Source: Acidimicrobiales bacterium (GTDB taxonomy: Bacteria > Actinomycetota > Acidimicrobiia > Acidimicrobiales > MedAcidi-G1). Taken from it: a stretch of 63,976 nucleotides of DNA. Positions 17,707 through 26,751 of this stretch are shown piece after piece. A program made the position numbers and the translations under genes. The notes beneath the pieces are model-generated. The model searched no databases. It worked only from the letters and a program-made list of their open reading frames with translations, and was not told where the DNA came from. Location of the stretch: positions 1 to 63,976 of the forward strand of contig JAQWOV010000024.1 of NCBI GenBank assembly GCA_029245675.1. Direction: 5' to 3'. The first letter of the stretch is position 1. Each line of letters opens with the position of its first letter.

Positions 17707-18596
17707 GTGAGAAAGTTCTTCCCTTCACCGTAATCGGCGGCTACCTCGGGGCCGGGAAAACCACTCTGATTAACAGTCTGTTGTCTGATTCAACAATTGG
17801 ACGTTTAGCCATCGTGGTGAACGACTTCGGCGAGATAAATATTGATGAGTCCCTTATTTTAAGTCATGACGGAGACACTATTAGTCTCACCAATGGCTGC
17901 ATTTGTTGTTCACTGACTGATGGTTTTGCTGAAACATTGACTCAGATCAGAGATCGGTCCAATGACATTGACCGAGTAATTGTTGAAGTTTCTGGAGTTG
18001 GAGAACCACGCAAAATAGCTCAATGGGGCCACACACCTGGTTACTCACTAGATGGAGTAGTGGTTCTCGTGGACACATCAACAGTTATTAAACGAAGTAA
18101 AGACTCTTACGTTGGCGAAACCATATGTTCTCAGATTGCTGCAGCAGATCTCATCTTATTATCACGCTGCGACCTTCTAGAGGAAGACGAAATTCGTTCG
18201 GTAGAGCGCTGGCTAAAAGAAGAAAGTTCAGCTATGGCTCTGCGTAGCCCAATTTCTGCATCCATGCTGTTCGGACTTGAGGAAATAGGAACAGAAAAAA
18301 ACATCTCTTCGTTAGATCATGTTTCTGCCACTCTTGAGTTCCCTACACCGATTGACCTCGCAACTATTGACATATGGGAAAAAAGTCGCCCTTCAGGAAT
18401 TGTCCGCGTTAAAGGATTTTTACGCATCAACGAAAGGCCAGAGAACAGTACCGAAATTCAAATGTGTGGACCTAATCTGACCATGAGAGCTAGCCAATCT
18501 GATTCGCCAACGAACGCGTTAGTAGCAATTGCGACTCCGGGGACTCCAAAAGCGTCAGTTACTAAGTGGCTGAACCTTCTCAGCCTTCCAAATTAA
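17703..18596 (+). CDS. CobW/COG0523-type G3E GTPase, putative metallochaperone
   Basis: A 297-residue P-loop GTPase. Walker A is GGYLGAGKTTL (near residue 11), and a CICCSL motif (the Cys-x-Cys-Cys metal-binding signature) lies near residue 66. The switch region holds VEVSGVGEP, and the guanine site appears as the degenerate LLSRCD. A CobW C-terminal domain follows. COG0523 proteins insert Zn, Co or Fe into client enzymes. The coupling to the amidohydrolase makes that enzyme a candidate client, which is inference. The 3' end overlaps the convergent RNase HI gene by 17 bases. Confidence 0.9.
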   Translation: MSEKVLPFTVIGGYLGAGKTTLINSLLSDSTIGRLAIVVNDFGEINIDESLILSHDGDTISLTNGCICCSLTDGFAETLTQIRDRSNDIDRVIVEVSGVGEPRKIAQWGHTPGYSLDGVVVLVDTSTVIKRSKDSYVGETICSQIAAADLILLSRCDLLEEDEIRSVERWLKEESSAMALRSPISASMLFGLEEIGTEKNISSLDHVSATLEFPTPIDLATIDIWEKSRPSGIVRVKGFLRINERPENSTEIQMCGPNLTMRASQSDSPTNALVAIATPGTPKASVTKWLNLLSLPN

Positions 18597-19023
18597 TTTG
18601 ACGAGTTCCGGCTTGAACTGCAAGACGGTCAGCTTCATCATTCCATCGATCACCGGAGTGACCTTTTACCCATTCGAACTCGATGTCTCCTCGTTGCTGA
18701 TAAAGATCAATTAATGGTTTCCACAAATCTTGATTTGCTACAGCCTTCTTCTGACTATTGACCCATCCTCGGCGAATCCAACCTTCCCACCAGCGATCAC
18801 GGAAACAATGCACTACATATGTTGAATCACTTACAACAAGAAGCGGGCCGTGAATACTCTTTATTGCCTCTAATGTCGCAGTTAATTCCATACGTTGGTT
18901 CGTGGTCTCGGGATCGAATCCGGCGGAAAAAGCACCATCTGGGATCACCCAAGCCCAGCCGCCCGGACCCGGGTTACCTGAGCAGGCGCCATCGGTGTAG
19001 ACCACTTGATTGGTTTCGTTCAT
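18580..19023 (-). CDS. rnhA: Ribonuclease HI
   Basis: A 147-residue endonuclease that removes RNA from RNA-DNA hybrids. It starts at ATG 19023. YTDGACSGNPGPGGWAWVI carries the first catalytic Asp, MELTATLEAI the Glu, and VVSDSTYVV the second Asp. The WVKGHSGDRWNDEAD segment supplies the catalytic His and last Asp. The length matches the bacterial type 1 enzyme (about 150). Its 3' end runs 17 bases into the CobW gene on the other strand. Confidence 0.95.
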   Translation of the reverse strand: MNETNQVVYTDGACSGNPGPGGWAWVIPDGAFSAGFDPETTNQRMELTATLEAIKSIHGPLLVVSDSTYVVHCFRDRWWEGWIRRGWVNSQKKAVANQDLWKPLIDLYQQRGDIEFEWVKGHSGDRWNDEADRLAVQAGTRQINLEG

Positions 19024-19179
19024 GGATTCAGACCCTAGTTGGTGTCAGCAGTAATCTGTGTTTTCTTCTTTGTGGTAAAGCAAACTTGATTTTCGCTTTC
19101 TCATTTATAGATCTAGGATTAACTTGGCACTAAGCAGCCACATACCGTCAATTCGTGAGAAAGTTGTGAGGATATTCAA

Positions 19180-19767
19180 ATGACCGTCTTTCCTAAGGGA
19201 ACTCTTGCAATCACTGGAGACGCAGATTCAGATTTTCTGCTTAATTCCAATCCGCTCGCTTTACTAATTGGAATGTTGCTCGATCAGCAAGTTCCGATGG
19301 AGTGGGCTTTTCGTGGTCCCGCCACGCTTTTTGAACGTCTTGGAGATCTTGATGCATCAGAAATAGCTGCATACGATCCAGAATCTTTTATTTCTTTATG
19401 TTGTGAGAAACCGGCAATTCATCGCTTCCCTGCCTCAATGGGAAAAAGAATTCAAGAGATGTGTCAATATCTTGTTGACTCTTACGAAGGAGATCCTGCC
19501 GCTCTTTGGGAAGCAGGGATTTCTGGAGAAGAACTATCAAAGCGGATTCGCGAACTCCCGGGGTACGGTGCTGAAAAAACGATGATATTTATTGCATTGT
19601 TGGCAAAGCGAATGGGAATAGCTCCAGAGGGATGGGCCGAGTATGCCGGACCTTTTGCCGATGAAACTCCCCGTTCAGTTGCTGATATAGACGGCCCTGA
19701 GGCTTTGTTGAGCGTCAGGGAGTGGAAGAAAGCTCAAAAATCTGCGGGAAAATCCAAACAGGAATAA
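19180..19767 (+). CDS. HhH-GPD-type DNA repair protein (TIGR03252-like)
   Basis: A 195-residue protein of the HhH-GPD group found in Actinobacteria. LIGMLLDQQVPMEWAF resembles the first helices of base-excision glycosylases. A helix-hairpin-helix-like ELPGYGAEKTMIFIALLAKR lies near residue 125. The C-terminal half is rich in charged residues (REWKKAQKSAGKSKQE). No [4Fe-4S] cysteine cluster is present. A base-excision role is inferred from the fold only; an actual glycosylase activity cannot be asserted. It stands alone between rnhA and the convergent GDP-fucose synthase gene. Confidence 0.8.
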   Translation: MTVFPKGTLAITGDADSDFLLNSNPLALLIGMLLDQQVPMEWAFRGPATLFERLGDLDASEIAAYDPESFISLCCEKPAIHRFPASMGKRIQEMCQYLVDSYEGDPAALWEAGISGEELSKRIRELPGYGAEKTMIFIALLAKRMGIAPEGWAEYAGPFADETPRSVADIDGPEALLSVREWKKAQKSAGKSKQE

Positions 19768-19774
19768 TCCTGTT

Positions 19775-20725
19775 TTAGAGACGAGCTTCGCCTTCTTCCA
19801 AAGCATTTAGATACCAAGCATAAGTAGCCGTCAAACCTTCTGTTAGTGAGATTTGAGGCTCCCAGCCAAGATCTTTGATTTTAGAAATATCAAGAACCTT
19901 TCGCGGCATCCCATCCGGCTTAGACGTGTCGAAAGAAATACTTGCTTGGGGATGCACTAAGTCACGTATTCTCTCCGCGAGGCTGGCGATTGATCCGTCT
20001 TCGCCGGTACCCACATTTATGTGCTCTATGTCTGAATAGTTATCCATGAGAAACAAACAGGCGTCCGCTAAGTCATCCACATGTAGGAATTCACGACAAG
20101 CGGAACCTGTACCCCAAATTTCAACGTTTTCTTGACCAGAAATTTTTGCTTCATGGAATCGCCGTATCAAAGCAGGTAAAACGTGGCTGTCTTCAAGATC
20201 GAAGTTGTCTCCTGGTCCATAAAGGTTTGTGGGCATAGCAGAAATAAAGTCGCAGCCATGTTGTCGTCGATAACTTTCACATAGTTTTATTCCCGCAATT
20301 TTTGCCACTGCATATGCTTCATTAGTGGGTTCTAGTTGTCCACTAAGTAGTTCATCTTCCCTCATGGGTTGGTTAGCTAGCCGAGGATAAATACAGGAAC
20401 TACCAAGGTAAAGAAGTTTTTCTACACCTATTTGGTGACTGGCATGCACGACGGTCCCGTGAATCATCAAATTGTCGTAAATAAAGTCCGCCGGGCGGCT
20501 GCTATTAGCCCCAATGCCGCCTACTGTTCCAGCTGCTAAAAAAACATACTGAGGTTTATTTTCACCAAACCATTCATCAACAGATGACTGCCTCCGTAGG
20601 TCAAGTTCATCTCGGGTGGCTATGAGAAGATTAGTAAACCCGTCTGATTCTAAGCGTCTAACTATGGCTGAACCCACTAGACCATTGTGTCCTGCAATGA
20701 AGACCGGAGCGGAACGATTTATCAT
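19775..20725 (-). CDS. fcl: GDP-L-fucose synthase
   Basis: A 316-residue SDR-superfamily enzyme that converts GDP-4-keto-6-deoxy-mannose to GDP-L-fucose by epimerisation and reduction. The NADP-binding [14 protein letters not shown] is at residue 13. The catalytic Ser lies in LGSSCIYPR, and Tyr/Lys in [11 protein letters not shown] (YxxxK). [12 protein letters not shown] and a C-terminal substrate-binding region are present. The length fits Fcl/WcaG (about 315). The partner GDP-mannose dehydratase (gmd) is not in the window. It follows the small membrane protein gene at 20728 by two bases and may share its transcript. Confidence 0.93.
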   Translation of the reverse strand: MINRSAPVFIAGHNGLVGSAIVRRLESDGFTNLLIATRDELDLRRQSSVDEWFGENKPQYVFLAAGTVGGIGANSSRPADFIYDNLMIHGTVVHASHQIGVEKLLYLGSSCIYPRLANQPMREDELLSGQLEPTNEAYAVAKIAGIKLCESYRRQHGCDFISAMPTNLYGPGDNFDLEDSHVLPALIRRFHEAKISGQENVEIWGTGSACREFLHVDDLADACLFLMDNYSDIEHINVGTGEDGSIASLAERIRDLVHPQASISFDTSKPDGMPRKVLDISKIKDLGWEPQISLTEGLTATYAWYLNALEEGEARL

Positions 20726-20727
20726 TT

Positions 20728-21183
20728 TTATTGTTCCTCCTCTGCCATGCCAGTGATTGCACCCATCTCTGTTAGATAGATTCTAAGTAAATCCACGACA
20801 ACTACTACTGCTACTGAATCTAATGGTTGCTGTTCGTTTAAGGATCGTTCCACAACAAAATCGACGGCATCGTCTATTTCTATGACTTTTTCCTTGGTTT
20901 CGTCGGAGAGAGCTTGGTCCCCAAGTTCCAGTCCATGCTTTGTGGCTAAGCCATTTTGATCAAAGTATTCAAGCCACCATCGGGCAATGACCCCTACTTC
21001 GTCGTGAGTTAGTTGAGACGCTGCTTCAACTGGAAGTTGTTCCGCTATCCAATCAACTGCGTCTTCAAGTTCAAAAACGACGGGGAAAGCATTTTGTTCT
21101 AATCGCCGGGTTGTTGAACCAATGAATATAAGAGCTATTCCTACTACAAGGAAAATTCCGAGAAGTAGAAACAACCAAATCAT
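20728..21183 (-). CDS. Hypothetical membrane-anchored protein
   Basis: A 151-residue protein with an N-terminal membrane helix ([20 protein letters not shown]) and an acidic soluble domain. The middle has repeated VDxxVE-type helices ([24 protein letters not shown]), suggesting an internal duplication of a short helical unit. I do not recognise it. It lies between the acyl-CoA dehydrogenase and GDP-fucose synthase genes on the same strand, with gaps of 30 and 2 bases. Confidence 0.7.
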   Translation of the reverse strand: MIWLFLLLGIFLVVGIALIFIGSTTRRLEQNAFPVVFELEDAVDWIAEQLPVEAASQLTHDEVGVIARWWLEYFDQNGLATKHGLELGDQALSDETKEKVIEIDDAVDFVVERSLNEQQPLDSVAVVVVVDLLRIYLTEMGAITGMAEEEQ

Positions 21184-21213
21184 TTAATCTGAGCCAGATG
21201 TGGCTTTATCGGC

Positions 21214-22329
21214 TTATATGCCGATGCGTTGTGCAAGAAGTTCTCTGTGGTAGGTCGGATCGCCGAACAAGAGTTCTGAACTCTTAGCTCTCTTAAAGTA
21301 AAGATGCGCTGGATGTTCCCAAGTGAAGCCGATGCCTCCGTGAATCTGAATGTTTTCTGCAGTGGTGTTGAAATAAGCTTCTGAGCAGTACGCCTTAGCT
21401 AATGATGCTACTGAAGGTAGTTCATCATTCATTTCTGAAGCGCACCATCCTGCGTAATATGCGGCAGATTTAGCGGATTCAACTTCAAGTAGCATGTCTG
21501 CACACTTGTGCTTTATTGCTTGGAACGAACCGATTGGACGTCCGAATTGTACGCGGTCTTTCGCATATTGAACTGCGGTGTCTAGGCACATTTGTGCTCC
21601 ACCTACTTGTTCTGCTGCTAAAGCAACTGCAGCGAGGTTTAACACTGTTTCGAGAACAGTCCATCCTTCGCCTTCTGTTCCTACCATGGTGGCGGAGACA
21701 TTGTCGAAATCTAGTCGACTCTGTTTCCGTGTCAGGTCCATGGTGGCTAATGCTGTACGGGTAAGGCCGGAGGAGTCACCGTCGACTTTGAAAAGCGACA
21801 CTCCTTTACTTGTGCGTGCAGCCACGAGTACGACATTGGCGGTGTTTCCATCTAGGACATACATCTTTGTTCCGGAAAGATTCCATGAATCACCGTCAGC
21901 GGTTGCTTCCATGGTGACTCCTTCTTCGTCCCATCGTCCATTTTCTTCTGTGAAGGCCAAAGTGGCGATAGTTTCTCCACTAGCGATTCCAGGAAGTATT
22001 TCTGCAGCTGCAGCCTCGTCTCCACTATGGATCAAGGTGTTTGCCGCTAAGACAACTGTTGAGAAGAAGGGAGCGCAAAGTAATGCTCGTCCCATTTCTT
22101 CCATAACGACTACAAGTTCTACATATCCGAATCCTTGGCCGCCATGTTCCTCTGGAATGATGAGACTTTGCAGTCCTAACTGCTCGGCCATCATTGCCCA
22201 AGTATCTGAGTCGTAACCTTCTTCGGTTTCCATTAATTCACGAACTGTTGCTTCGGCGGAATAGTTGTCAAGAAATTGACGAACGAATTCCCGAAGTTGT
22301 TCTTGCTCCTCGCTAAAGGCGAAGTTCAC
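21214..22329 (-). CDS. Acyl-CoA dehydrogenase
   Basis: A 371-residue FAD enzyme that introduces the alpha-beta double bond into an acyl-CoA. The N-terminal helical domain starts MNFAFSEEQEQLREFVRQFL, the middle beta domain holds LSGTKMYVLDG, and the C-terminal helices include VQFGRPIGSFQAIKHKCADM and IHGGIGFTWEHPAHLYFKR. The catalytic Glu cannot be fixed by eye. It starts at GTG 22329 with AGGAG eight bases upstream. The shorter, divergent middle resembles steroid- or side-chain-degrading ACADs as much as fatty-acid ones, so chain specificity is open. Confidence 0.9.
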   Translation of the reverse strand: MNFAFSEEQEQLREFVRQFLDNYSAEATVRELMETEEGYDSDTWAMMAEQLGLQSLIIPEEHGGQGFGYVELVVVMEEMGRALLCAPFFSTVVLAANTLIHSGDEAAAAEILPGIASGETIATLAFTEENGRWDEEGVTMEATADGDSWNLSGTKMYVLDGNTANVVLVAARTSKGVSLFKVDGDSSGLTRTALATMDLTRKQSRLDFDNVSATMVGTEGEGWTVLETVLNLAAVALAAEQVGGAQMCLDTAVQYAKDRVQFGRPIGSFQAIKHKCADMLLEVESAKSAAYYAGWCASEMNDELPSVASLAKAYCSEAYFNTTAENIQIHGGIGFTWEHPAHLYFKRAKSSELLFGDPTYHRELLAQRIGI

Positions 22330-22461
22330 GTGACGCGCTCCTGTCTAGATATTTATTTATATTTGGCTAAATTGCCACCTAGAAGTTCTACCAGCCCTTG
22401 GACCTAAACGACTACACCGGCAAGATAAGACAAATTGTTTCTAATCGGTCATGATATAGAG

Positions 22462-23145
22462 ATGAATGATTCTTTAGAACCCTCAATAGCTTCTCATCCT
22501 TGCAATCACACCGATCACGTTTCTACTGGCGTCCCAGGAGTTTCACTTTATTGGTGTGATACTCAAGCAGAAATTCACAGAATTGTGGTTGGTGATCTAG
22601 ACAACAATGTCTTTGTGCTTCGATGCAGAGAGACAGGAGATTCAGTTCTTATAGATGCAGCTAACGAGCACGACAAACTTCTTGAAATGTGTCGAGTGCT
22701 TGACGTTCGTACTGTGCTTGAAACTCACGGGCATTGGGATCACATTGGCGCTGTTCCAGCAGTACGGGATGCCGGATATGAAGTCGGAGTTACTCAGGCA
22801 GACGCCGCACTTTTAGACGGCTACGACTACCTCCTCGAAGATGAATCCGTTATTGAAGTAGGAAAGTTGCGTCTTCATACAATAACCACCCCCGGTCATA
22901 CGCCTGGTTCTATCTGTTTTCTCCTTGATGGGTCACCAATTCTCTTCTCCGGAGACACTCTTTTCCCAGGTGGGCCTGGTACTTGTGAATATGGTGGCAA
23001 TTTTGATCAAATCATCAACTCGATTGATAGGCGTTTGTTTGCTGCTTTATCACCTGAAACCCATGTTTTGCCGGGGCATGGAGATGCAACAACAATTGGT
23101 GCTGAGCAACCGTTGTTGGATACTTGGATAGAACGCGGATGGTAA
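22462..23145 (+). CDS. Metallo-beta-lactamase fold hydrolase (glyoxalase II-like)
   Basis: A 227-residue MBL-fold hydrolase. The metal motif ETHGHWDHIG (HxHxDH) is followed by TTPGHTPGSICF, LFSGDTLFPGG and LPGHGDATTIGAE, all in the expected order. It probably hydrolyses a thioester such as an S-acyl thiol conjugate, perhaps of mycothiol; the substrate is inference. ATG 22462 is preferred over an upstream in-frame TTG. CATGAT lies six bases before the ATG, so the message may be leaderless. Confidence 0.85.
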   Translation: MNDSLEPSIASHPCNHTDHVSTGVPGVSLYWCDTQAEIHRIVVGDLDNNVFVLRCRETGDSVLIDAANEHDKLLEMCRVLDVRTVLETHGHWDHIGAVPAVRDAGYEVGVTQADAALLDGYDYLLEDESVIEVGKLRLHTITTPGHTPGSICFLLDGSPILFSGDTLFPGGPGTCEYGGNFDQIINSIDRRLFAALSPETHVLPGHGDATTIGAEQPLLDTWIERGW

Positions 23146-23203
23146 TCATCTAATTTCCTCTATCTGCATAGTGTTAATCCTTTGAAGTTAATAGACTTTA
23201 AGG

Positions 23204-23974
23204 GTGACTGGAAAAAGTAAACCTTTATTTGAAGTTCAAAATCTTCACGCATCTACGCTTGAAGGTGAACCTATTTTGCGCGGTGTTGATCTCGTCGTTA
23301 ACCCTGGGGAGCTTCATGCTTTGATGGGTCCTAACGGATCGGGAAAATCTACTTTAGCTTCGGTTCTTCTTGGGAGCCCTGAATACGAAATAACTGAAGG
23401 CACTATCAAATTCCGTGGCGACGATATAAACGAATGGTCTGCGGATGAACGTGGGAGATCTGGACTGTTTCTTGCTTTCCAATATCCGCAAGAAGTCGCC
23501 GGAGTATCTGTTATAAATTTCTTGCGTCAAGCTCTTTCCGCTCGCAAAGGAATCGACTTATCAGTGCTTGAGTTACGCCTTGCCATTATGGAATGGATGG
23601 AACGACTAGGAATTGATTCTTCTTTCGCTGACCGCTACCTAAACGAAGGGTTCTCTGGCGGCGAAAAGAAACGAAATGAGATTCTTCAGATGGCCATACT
23701 TGAACCGGAGATGGCAATCCTTGATGAAACTGATTCAGGTCTCGACATTGATGCTCTTCAAACTGTTGCTGATGGCGTGACCGCTGTTCGGAAAGAGCGT
23801 GAAGAGTTAGGAGTTTTGACGATTACTCATTATCAGCGCCTTCTTGATTATTTACAGCCCGATATTGTGCACGTTTTGATGGATGGAAAGATTGTTAAAA
23901 GCGGTGGACCTGATCTGGCTGTCCAACTTGAAGCCGAAGGATTCGATGCCTTTAAAGCGGAAATAGCTACATGA
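23204..23974 (+). CDS. sufC: Fe-S cluster assembly ATPase SufC (first copy)
   Basis: A 256-residue ABC-type ATPase of the SufBCD scaffold complex. Walker A is GPNGSGKST (near residue 42). The Q-loop region is LAFQYPQEVAGVS, the signature is EGFSGGEKKRNE, and Walker B is MAILDETDSGLDID. It starts at GTG 23204 with TAGACT six bases upstream, consistent with a leaderless transcript. The last four bases (ATGA) overlap sufS. A second, clearly different SufC is encoded on the opposite strand at 25706. Confidence 0.93.
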   Translation: MTGKSKPLFEVQNLHASTLEGEPILRGVDLVVNPGELHALMGPNGSGKSTLASVLLGSPEYEITEGTIKFRGDDINEWSADERGRSGLFLAFQYPQEVAGVSVINFLRQALSARKGIDLSVLELRLAIMEWMERLGIDSSFADRYLNEGFSGGEKKRNEILQMAILEPEMAILDETDSGLDIDALQTVADGVTAVRKEREELGVLTITHYQRLLDYLQPDIVHVLMDGKIVKSGGPDLAVQLEAEGFDAFKAEIAT

Positions 23975-25203
23975 GTTTTGACGTATCTGATATTAAAAAA
24001 GATTTCCCCCTTCTGTCTTGTGAGGAACATAACAATTCCCTGATTTACCTTGATTCGGCTGCTACTTCTCAGAAGCCACAAAAAGTGATTGATGCTGTTA
24101 GCAGCTATTACGAAGAAATCAATGCGAATGTTCACCGTGGTGCTTACCGTTTGGCGGAGAAAGCCACCACTGCAATGGAGGATGCCCGAGAGAAAATCTC
24201 TGATTTCATCAAATCTGAACGCTCTGAAGAAATAATTTTCACAAAAAATGCTACGGAGTCCATAAATCTTGTAGCGAAATCTTGGGGTGCGGCTAATCTC
24301 GGTGAAGGAGACGTCGTTCTTCTCTCATCACTTGAACATCACGCCAACATTGTTCCTTGGCATCAACTTGCTGAATCGCAAGGAATTGAAGTTCGTTGGA
24401 TTCCTCTAACTGAATCGGGTTTGCTTGACCTTACCGATCTCGATCGTTTGCTCGAAGGAGTGAAACTTGTCGCAGTGTCAGGGGCTTCCAATGTTTTAGG
24501 AACTGTTCCTCCCGTACGGACACTCGCTGACGCTGCTCATGCTGTTGGTGCTCTTTGTTTAGTTGACGCAAGCCAGTATGTTCCTCATCGCCCTACAGAT
24601 GTTGAAGAGCTTGGCTGCGATTTTCTCGCCTTCACCGGCCACAAAATGTGCGGACCAACTGGTATTGGGGTGCTGTGGGGACGTTCAGAGCTTCTAGAGC
24701 AAATGCCTCCTTTTCTTGGCGGCGGAGAAATGATTCTTGATGTAACTCAAGAAGGCTTTACCTCTAATACCATCCCTTGGAAATTTGAAGCAGGAACTCC
24801 TCCTATTTCTGAGATTGTGGGGCTTGGAGCGGCAGTTGATTATCTGGAATCTGTCGGTATGGACAATGTTCTAGAACATGAAAGAACTCTCACTACTTAC
24901 GCTTTGCAAACATTGAAGGATCGTTTTGGTGACGAATTGATCATTCATGGACCCCATGATGTCTCAGTACGTGGAGGAGTTCTTTCACTGGCTTACCAAG
25001 ATATTCACCCACATGACGTCAGTCAGGTTCTTGATGACCACGGCGTATGTGTGAGGGCAGGTCATCATTGCGCAAAGCCGTTAATGAAATTGCTCGGTGT
25101 AGGTTCGACAGTGCGAGCTTCGCTTTATCTTTACAACGATGAGTCCGATGTTGATGCTCTTGCCGATGCTTTAGAGGCAACTGGTAAGTTCTTTTCGCGA
25201 TAA
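23971..25203 (+). CDS. sufS: Cysteine desulfurase SufS
   Basis: A 410-residue PLP enzyme that takes sulfur from cysteine for Fe-S assembly. The PLP lysine is in FTGHKMCGPTG and the catalytic Cys is in VRAGHHCAKPLM. Substrate and cofactor contacts include LDSAATSQKP and LLSSLEHHANIVPW. The short loop around the active Cys and the length (about 406) identify group II SufS rather than IscS. It is coupled to sufC (ATGA overlap) and followed 24 bases later by sufU, its usual sulfur acceptor in Gram-positive bacteria. Confidence 0.95.
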   Translation: MSFDVSDIKKDFPLLSCEEHNNSLIYLDSAATSQKPQKVIDAVSSYYEEINANVHRGAYRLAEKATTAMEDAREKISDFIKSERSEEIIFTKNATESINLVAKSWGAANLGEGDVVLLSSLEHHANIVPWHQLAESQGIEVRWIPLTESGLLDLTDLDRLLEGVKLVAVSGASNVLGTVPPVRTLADAAHAVGALCLVDASQYVPHRPTDVEELGCDFLAFTGHKMCGPTGIGVLWGRSELLEQMPPFLGGGEMILDVTQEGFTSNTIPWKFEAGTPPISEIVGLGAAVDYLESVGMDNVLEHERTLTTYALQTLKDRFGDELIIHGPHDVSVRGGVLSLAYQDIHPHDVSQVLDDHGVCVRAGHHCAKPLMKLLGVGSTVRASLYLYNDESDVDALADALEATGKFFSR

Positions 25204-25227
25204 GTAAAACTAGATGAGTATTTAATT

Positions 25228-25695
25228 ATGTCTGGATTAGAAGACCTTTATAGAGAAATAATTCTTGATCATTATCGGAATCCGAGAAATCAGGGAGAGT
25301 TAGAAGTTCCTCCTGCAGTAATGGCAGAAGGTTTTAATCCACTTTGCGGTGATGAGGTCAAAGTTCATATCAAAGTGGATGATGGAGTGATCGTTGATAT
25401 CAAATTTGACGGACAAGGTTGTTCAATTAGTCAATCTTCTGCTTCCATGATGACCACTGCAATTACGGGGAAAACTTTAGAAGAGGTTGAAGGCATTATT
25501 TATTCTTTCAAACAACTGATGTCTATTCATGAAAAAAGTCTTGAAGGCGGTTCGGAAACAGTTGACTCCTCAACGACGGGCTTAGGTGACTTACAGGCTC
25601 TTCAGGGCGTCGTGAAATTTCCTGTGCGCATCAAATGTGCGACTCTGGGCTGGAATACTCTTGAACAATGTTTCGAAGAGTTGGACGAGAATTAA
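25228..25695 (+). CDS. sufU: SufU, zinc-dependent sulfur transfer / scaffold protein
   Basis: A 155-residue IscU/NifU-like protein. Three ligand cysteines are seen in NPLCGDEV, GQGCSISQSS and IKCATLGW. The long insert between the second and third cysteines (residues about 85-125) distinguishes SufU from IscU. It accepts persulfide sulfur from SufS. It is the last gene of the plus-strand cluster and converges on the second sufC after 10 bases. Confidence 0.93.
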   Translation: MSGLEDLYREIILDHYRNPRNQGELEVPPAVMAEGFNPLCGDEVKVHIKVDDGVIVDIKFDGQGCSISQSSASMMTTAITGKTLEEVEGIIYSFKQLMSIHEKSLEGGSETVDSSTTGLGDLQALQGVVKFPVRIKCATLGWNTLEQCFEELDEN

Positions 25696-25705
25696 GATCA
25701 GGAAT

Positions 25706-26443
25706 CTAGTTTCCTAAAAGAACCTGATAACCCTCTTCTTCTAATTGGTTCACGAGTTCTGGCCCTCCAGTTAACTGGATACATCCATCATTTAGAATAT
25801 GTATTTTGTCGGGTTCAAGGACTTCCAACAGTCGACTGAAGTGAGTTATCGCCAAGACACCTAAGTTCTGATCATGAGTAAAGCCTTGAATGCGTTGTGA
25901 CACCGCAGCAAGAGCATCTACATCAAGTCCAGAATCGATTTCATCTAATACGGCATAACGAGCACCCAACACTCCGAGTTGTAGTGTTTCGTTTCGCTTC
26001 TTCTCCCCACCAGAAAGATCGACATTCATTGGGCGTTCAAGAAATTTTTCTTCGAAGCCGATACTTTCTGCTTCTTCGAGCATTTGTTTCTTGATCGTTG
26101 ACGTTTCACGTCCTGCTGCTCGCGCCGATTCTGTAAGAACGGATTCCAATGTGACCCCAGGGACTTCAATCGGGTGTTGGAGGCACAGAAATAATCCGGC
26201 TTGAGCTCTTTGCCAAGAAGGTAAAGCCAATATGTCTTTACCGTCAAGAGTTACTTCACCTTCGGTTACCTCATATTCCGGGTGTCCCATCAAAGCGTAG
26301 GAAAGTGTTGATTTTCCTGAACCATTAGGTCCCATCACGACATGAACTTCTCCAGGAAGGATCTCTAAATTGACACCTTTCAATATTGGCTTTCCAGATA
26401 CTGAAACATGAAGATTTTTTATTACTAGCGAAGAATTTGTCAT
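25706..26443 (-). CDS. sufC: Fe-S cluster assembly ATPase SufC (second copy)
   Basis: A 245-residue ABC ATPase with Walker A GPNGSGKSTL, signature VDLSGGEKKRNE and Walker B YAVLDEIDSGLDVDAL. ATG 26443 is chosen because it overlaps the Rieske gene stop as ATGA; 14 extra residues could be read upstream. It differs from the plus-strand SufC at many positions (for example LCLQHPIEVPGV versus LAFQYPQEVAGV), so this is an old paralogue or a transferred copy, not a recent duplication. It is the last gene of a sufD-Rieske-sufC unit. Confidence 0.93.
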   Translation of the reverse strand: MTNSSLVIKNLHVSVSGKPILKGVNLEILPGEVHVVMGPNGSGKSTLSYALMGHPEYEVTEGEVTLDGKDILALPSWQRAQAGLFLCLQHPIEVPGVTLESVLTESARAAGRETSTIKKQMLEEAESIGFEEKFLERPMNVDLSGGEKKRNETLQLGVLGARYAVLDEIDSGLDVDALAAVSQRIQGFTHDQNLGVLAITHFSRLLEVLEPDKIHILNDGCIQLTGGPELVNQLEEEGYQVLLGN

Positions 26444-26751
26444 ATCTCTATCACCACGTTTTCTCCATCTGTTGATACCGACCATGTTTCTAATGGTTTA
26501 GTTGCTGGAAGAGTAAGTGCTTCGCCGTTTTCTAAAGAGAAGAGGCTGCCGTGCTTAGGGCATTCAATTGTGCAGTCATTTGCATCAACATCTCCGTCTT
26601 CCAATGAGACGTCAGCGTGAGTGCATATGGATTCAACAGCAAAATACTTTTCGCCAAGTTGGAGAACCAAAACTGACCTTCCATCTACTTCAAAAATCTG
26701 AGTTTTGTTTTCAGAAATTTCCCCTAGGGAGCAAACAGGAATTTTATTCAT
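26440..26751 (-). CDS. Rieske [2Fe-2S] ferredoxin-like protein
   Basis: A 103-residue single Rieske domain. The cluster ligands are CTH near residue 43 and CPKH near residue 65. The spacing and lack of a membrane helix fit the soluble electron carrier found in suf clusters of Actinobacteria (bphF-like). It overlaps sufD upstream and sufC downstream by four bases each (ATGA), so the three are translated together. It may donate electrons for cluster assembly or serve an oxygenase. Confidence 0.92.
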   Translation of the reverse strand: MNKIPVCSLGEISENKTQIFEVDGRSVLVLQLGEKYFAVESICTHADVSLEDGDVDANDCTIECPKHGSLFSLENGEALTLPATKPLETWSVSTDGENVVIEI

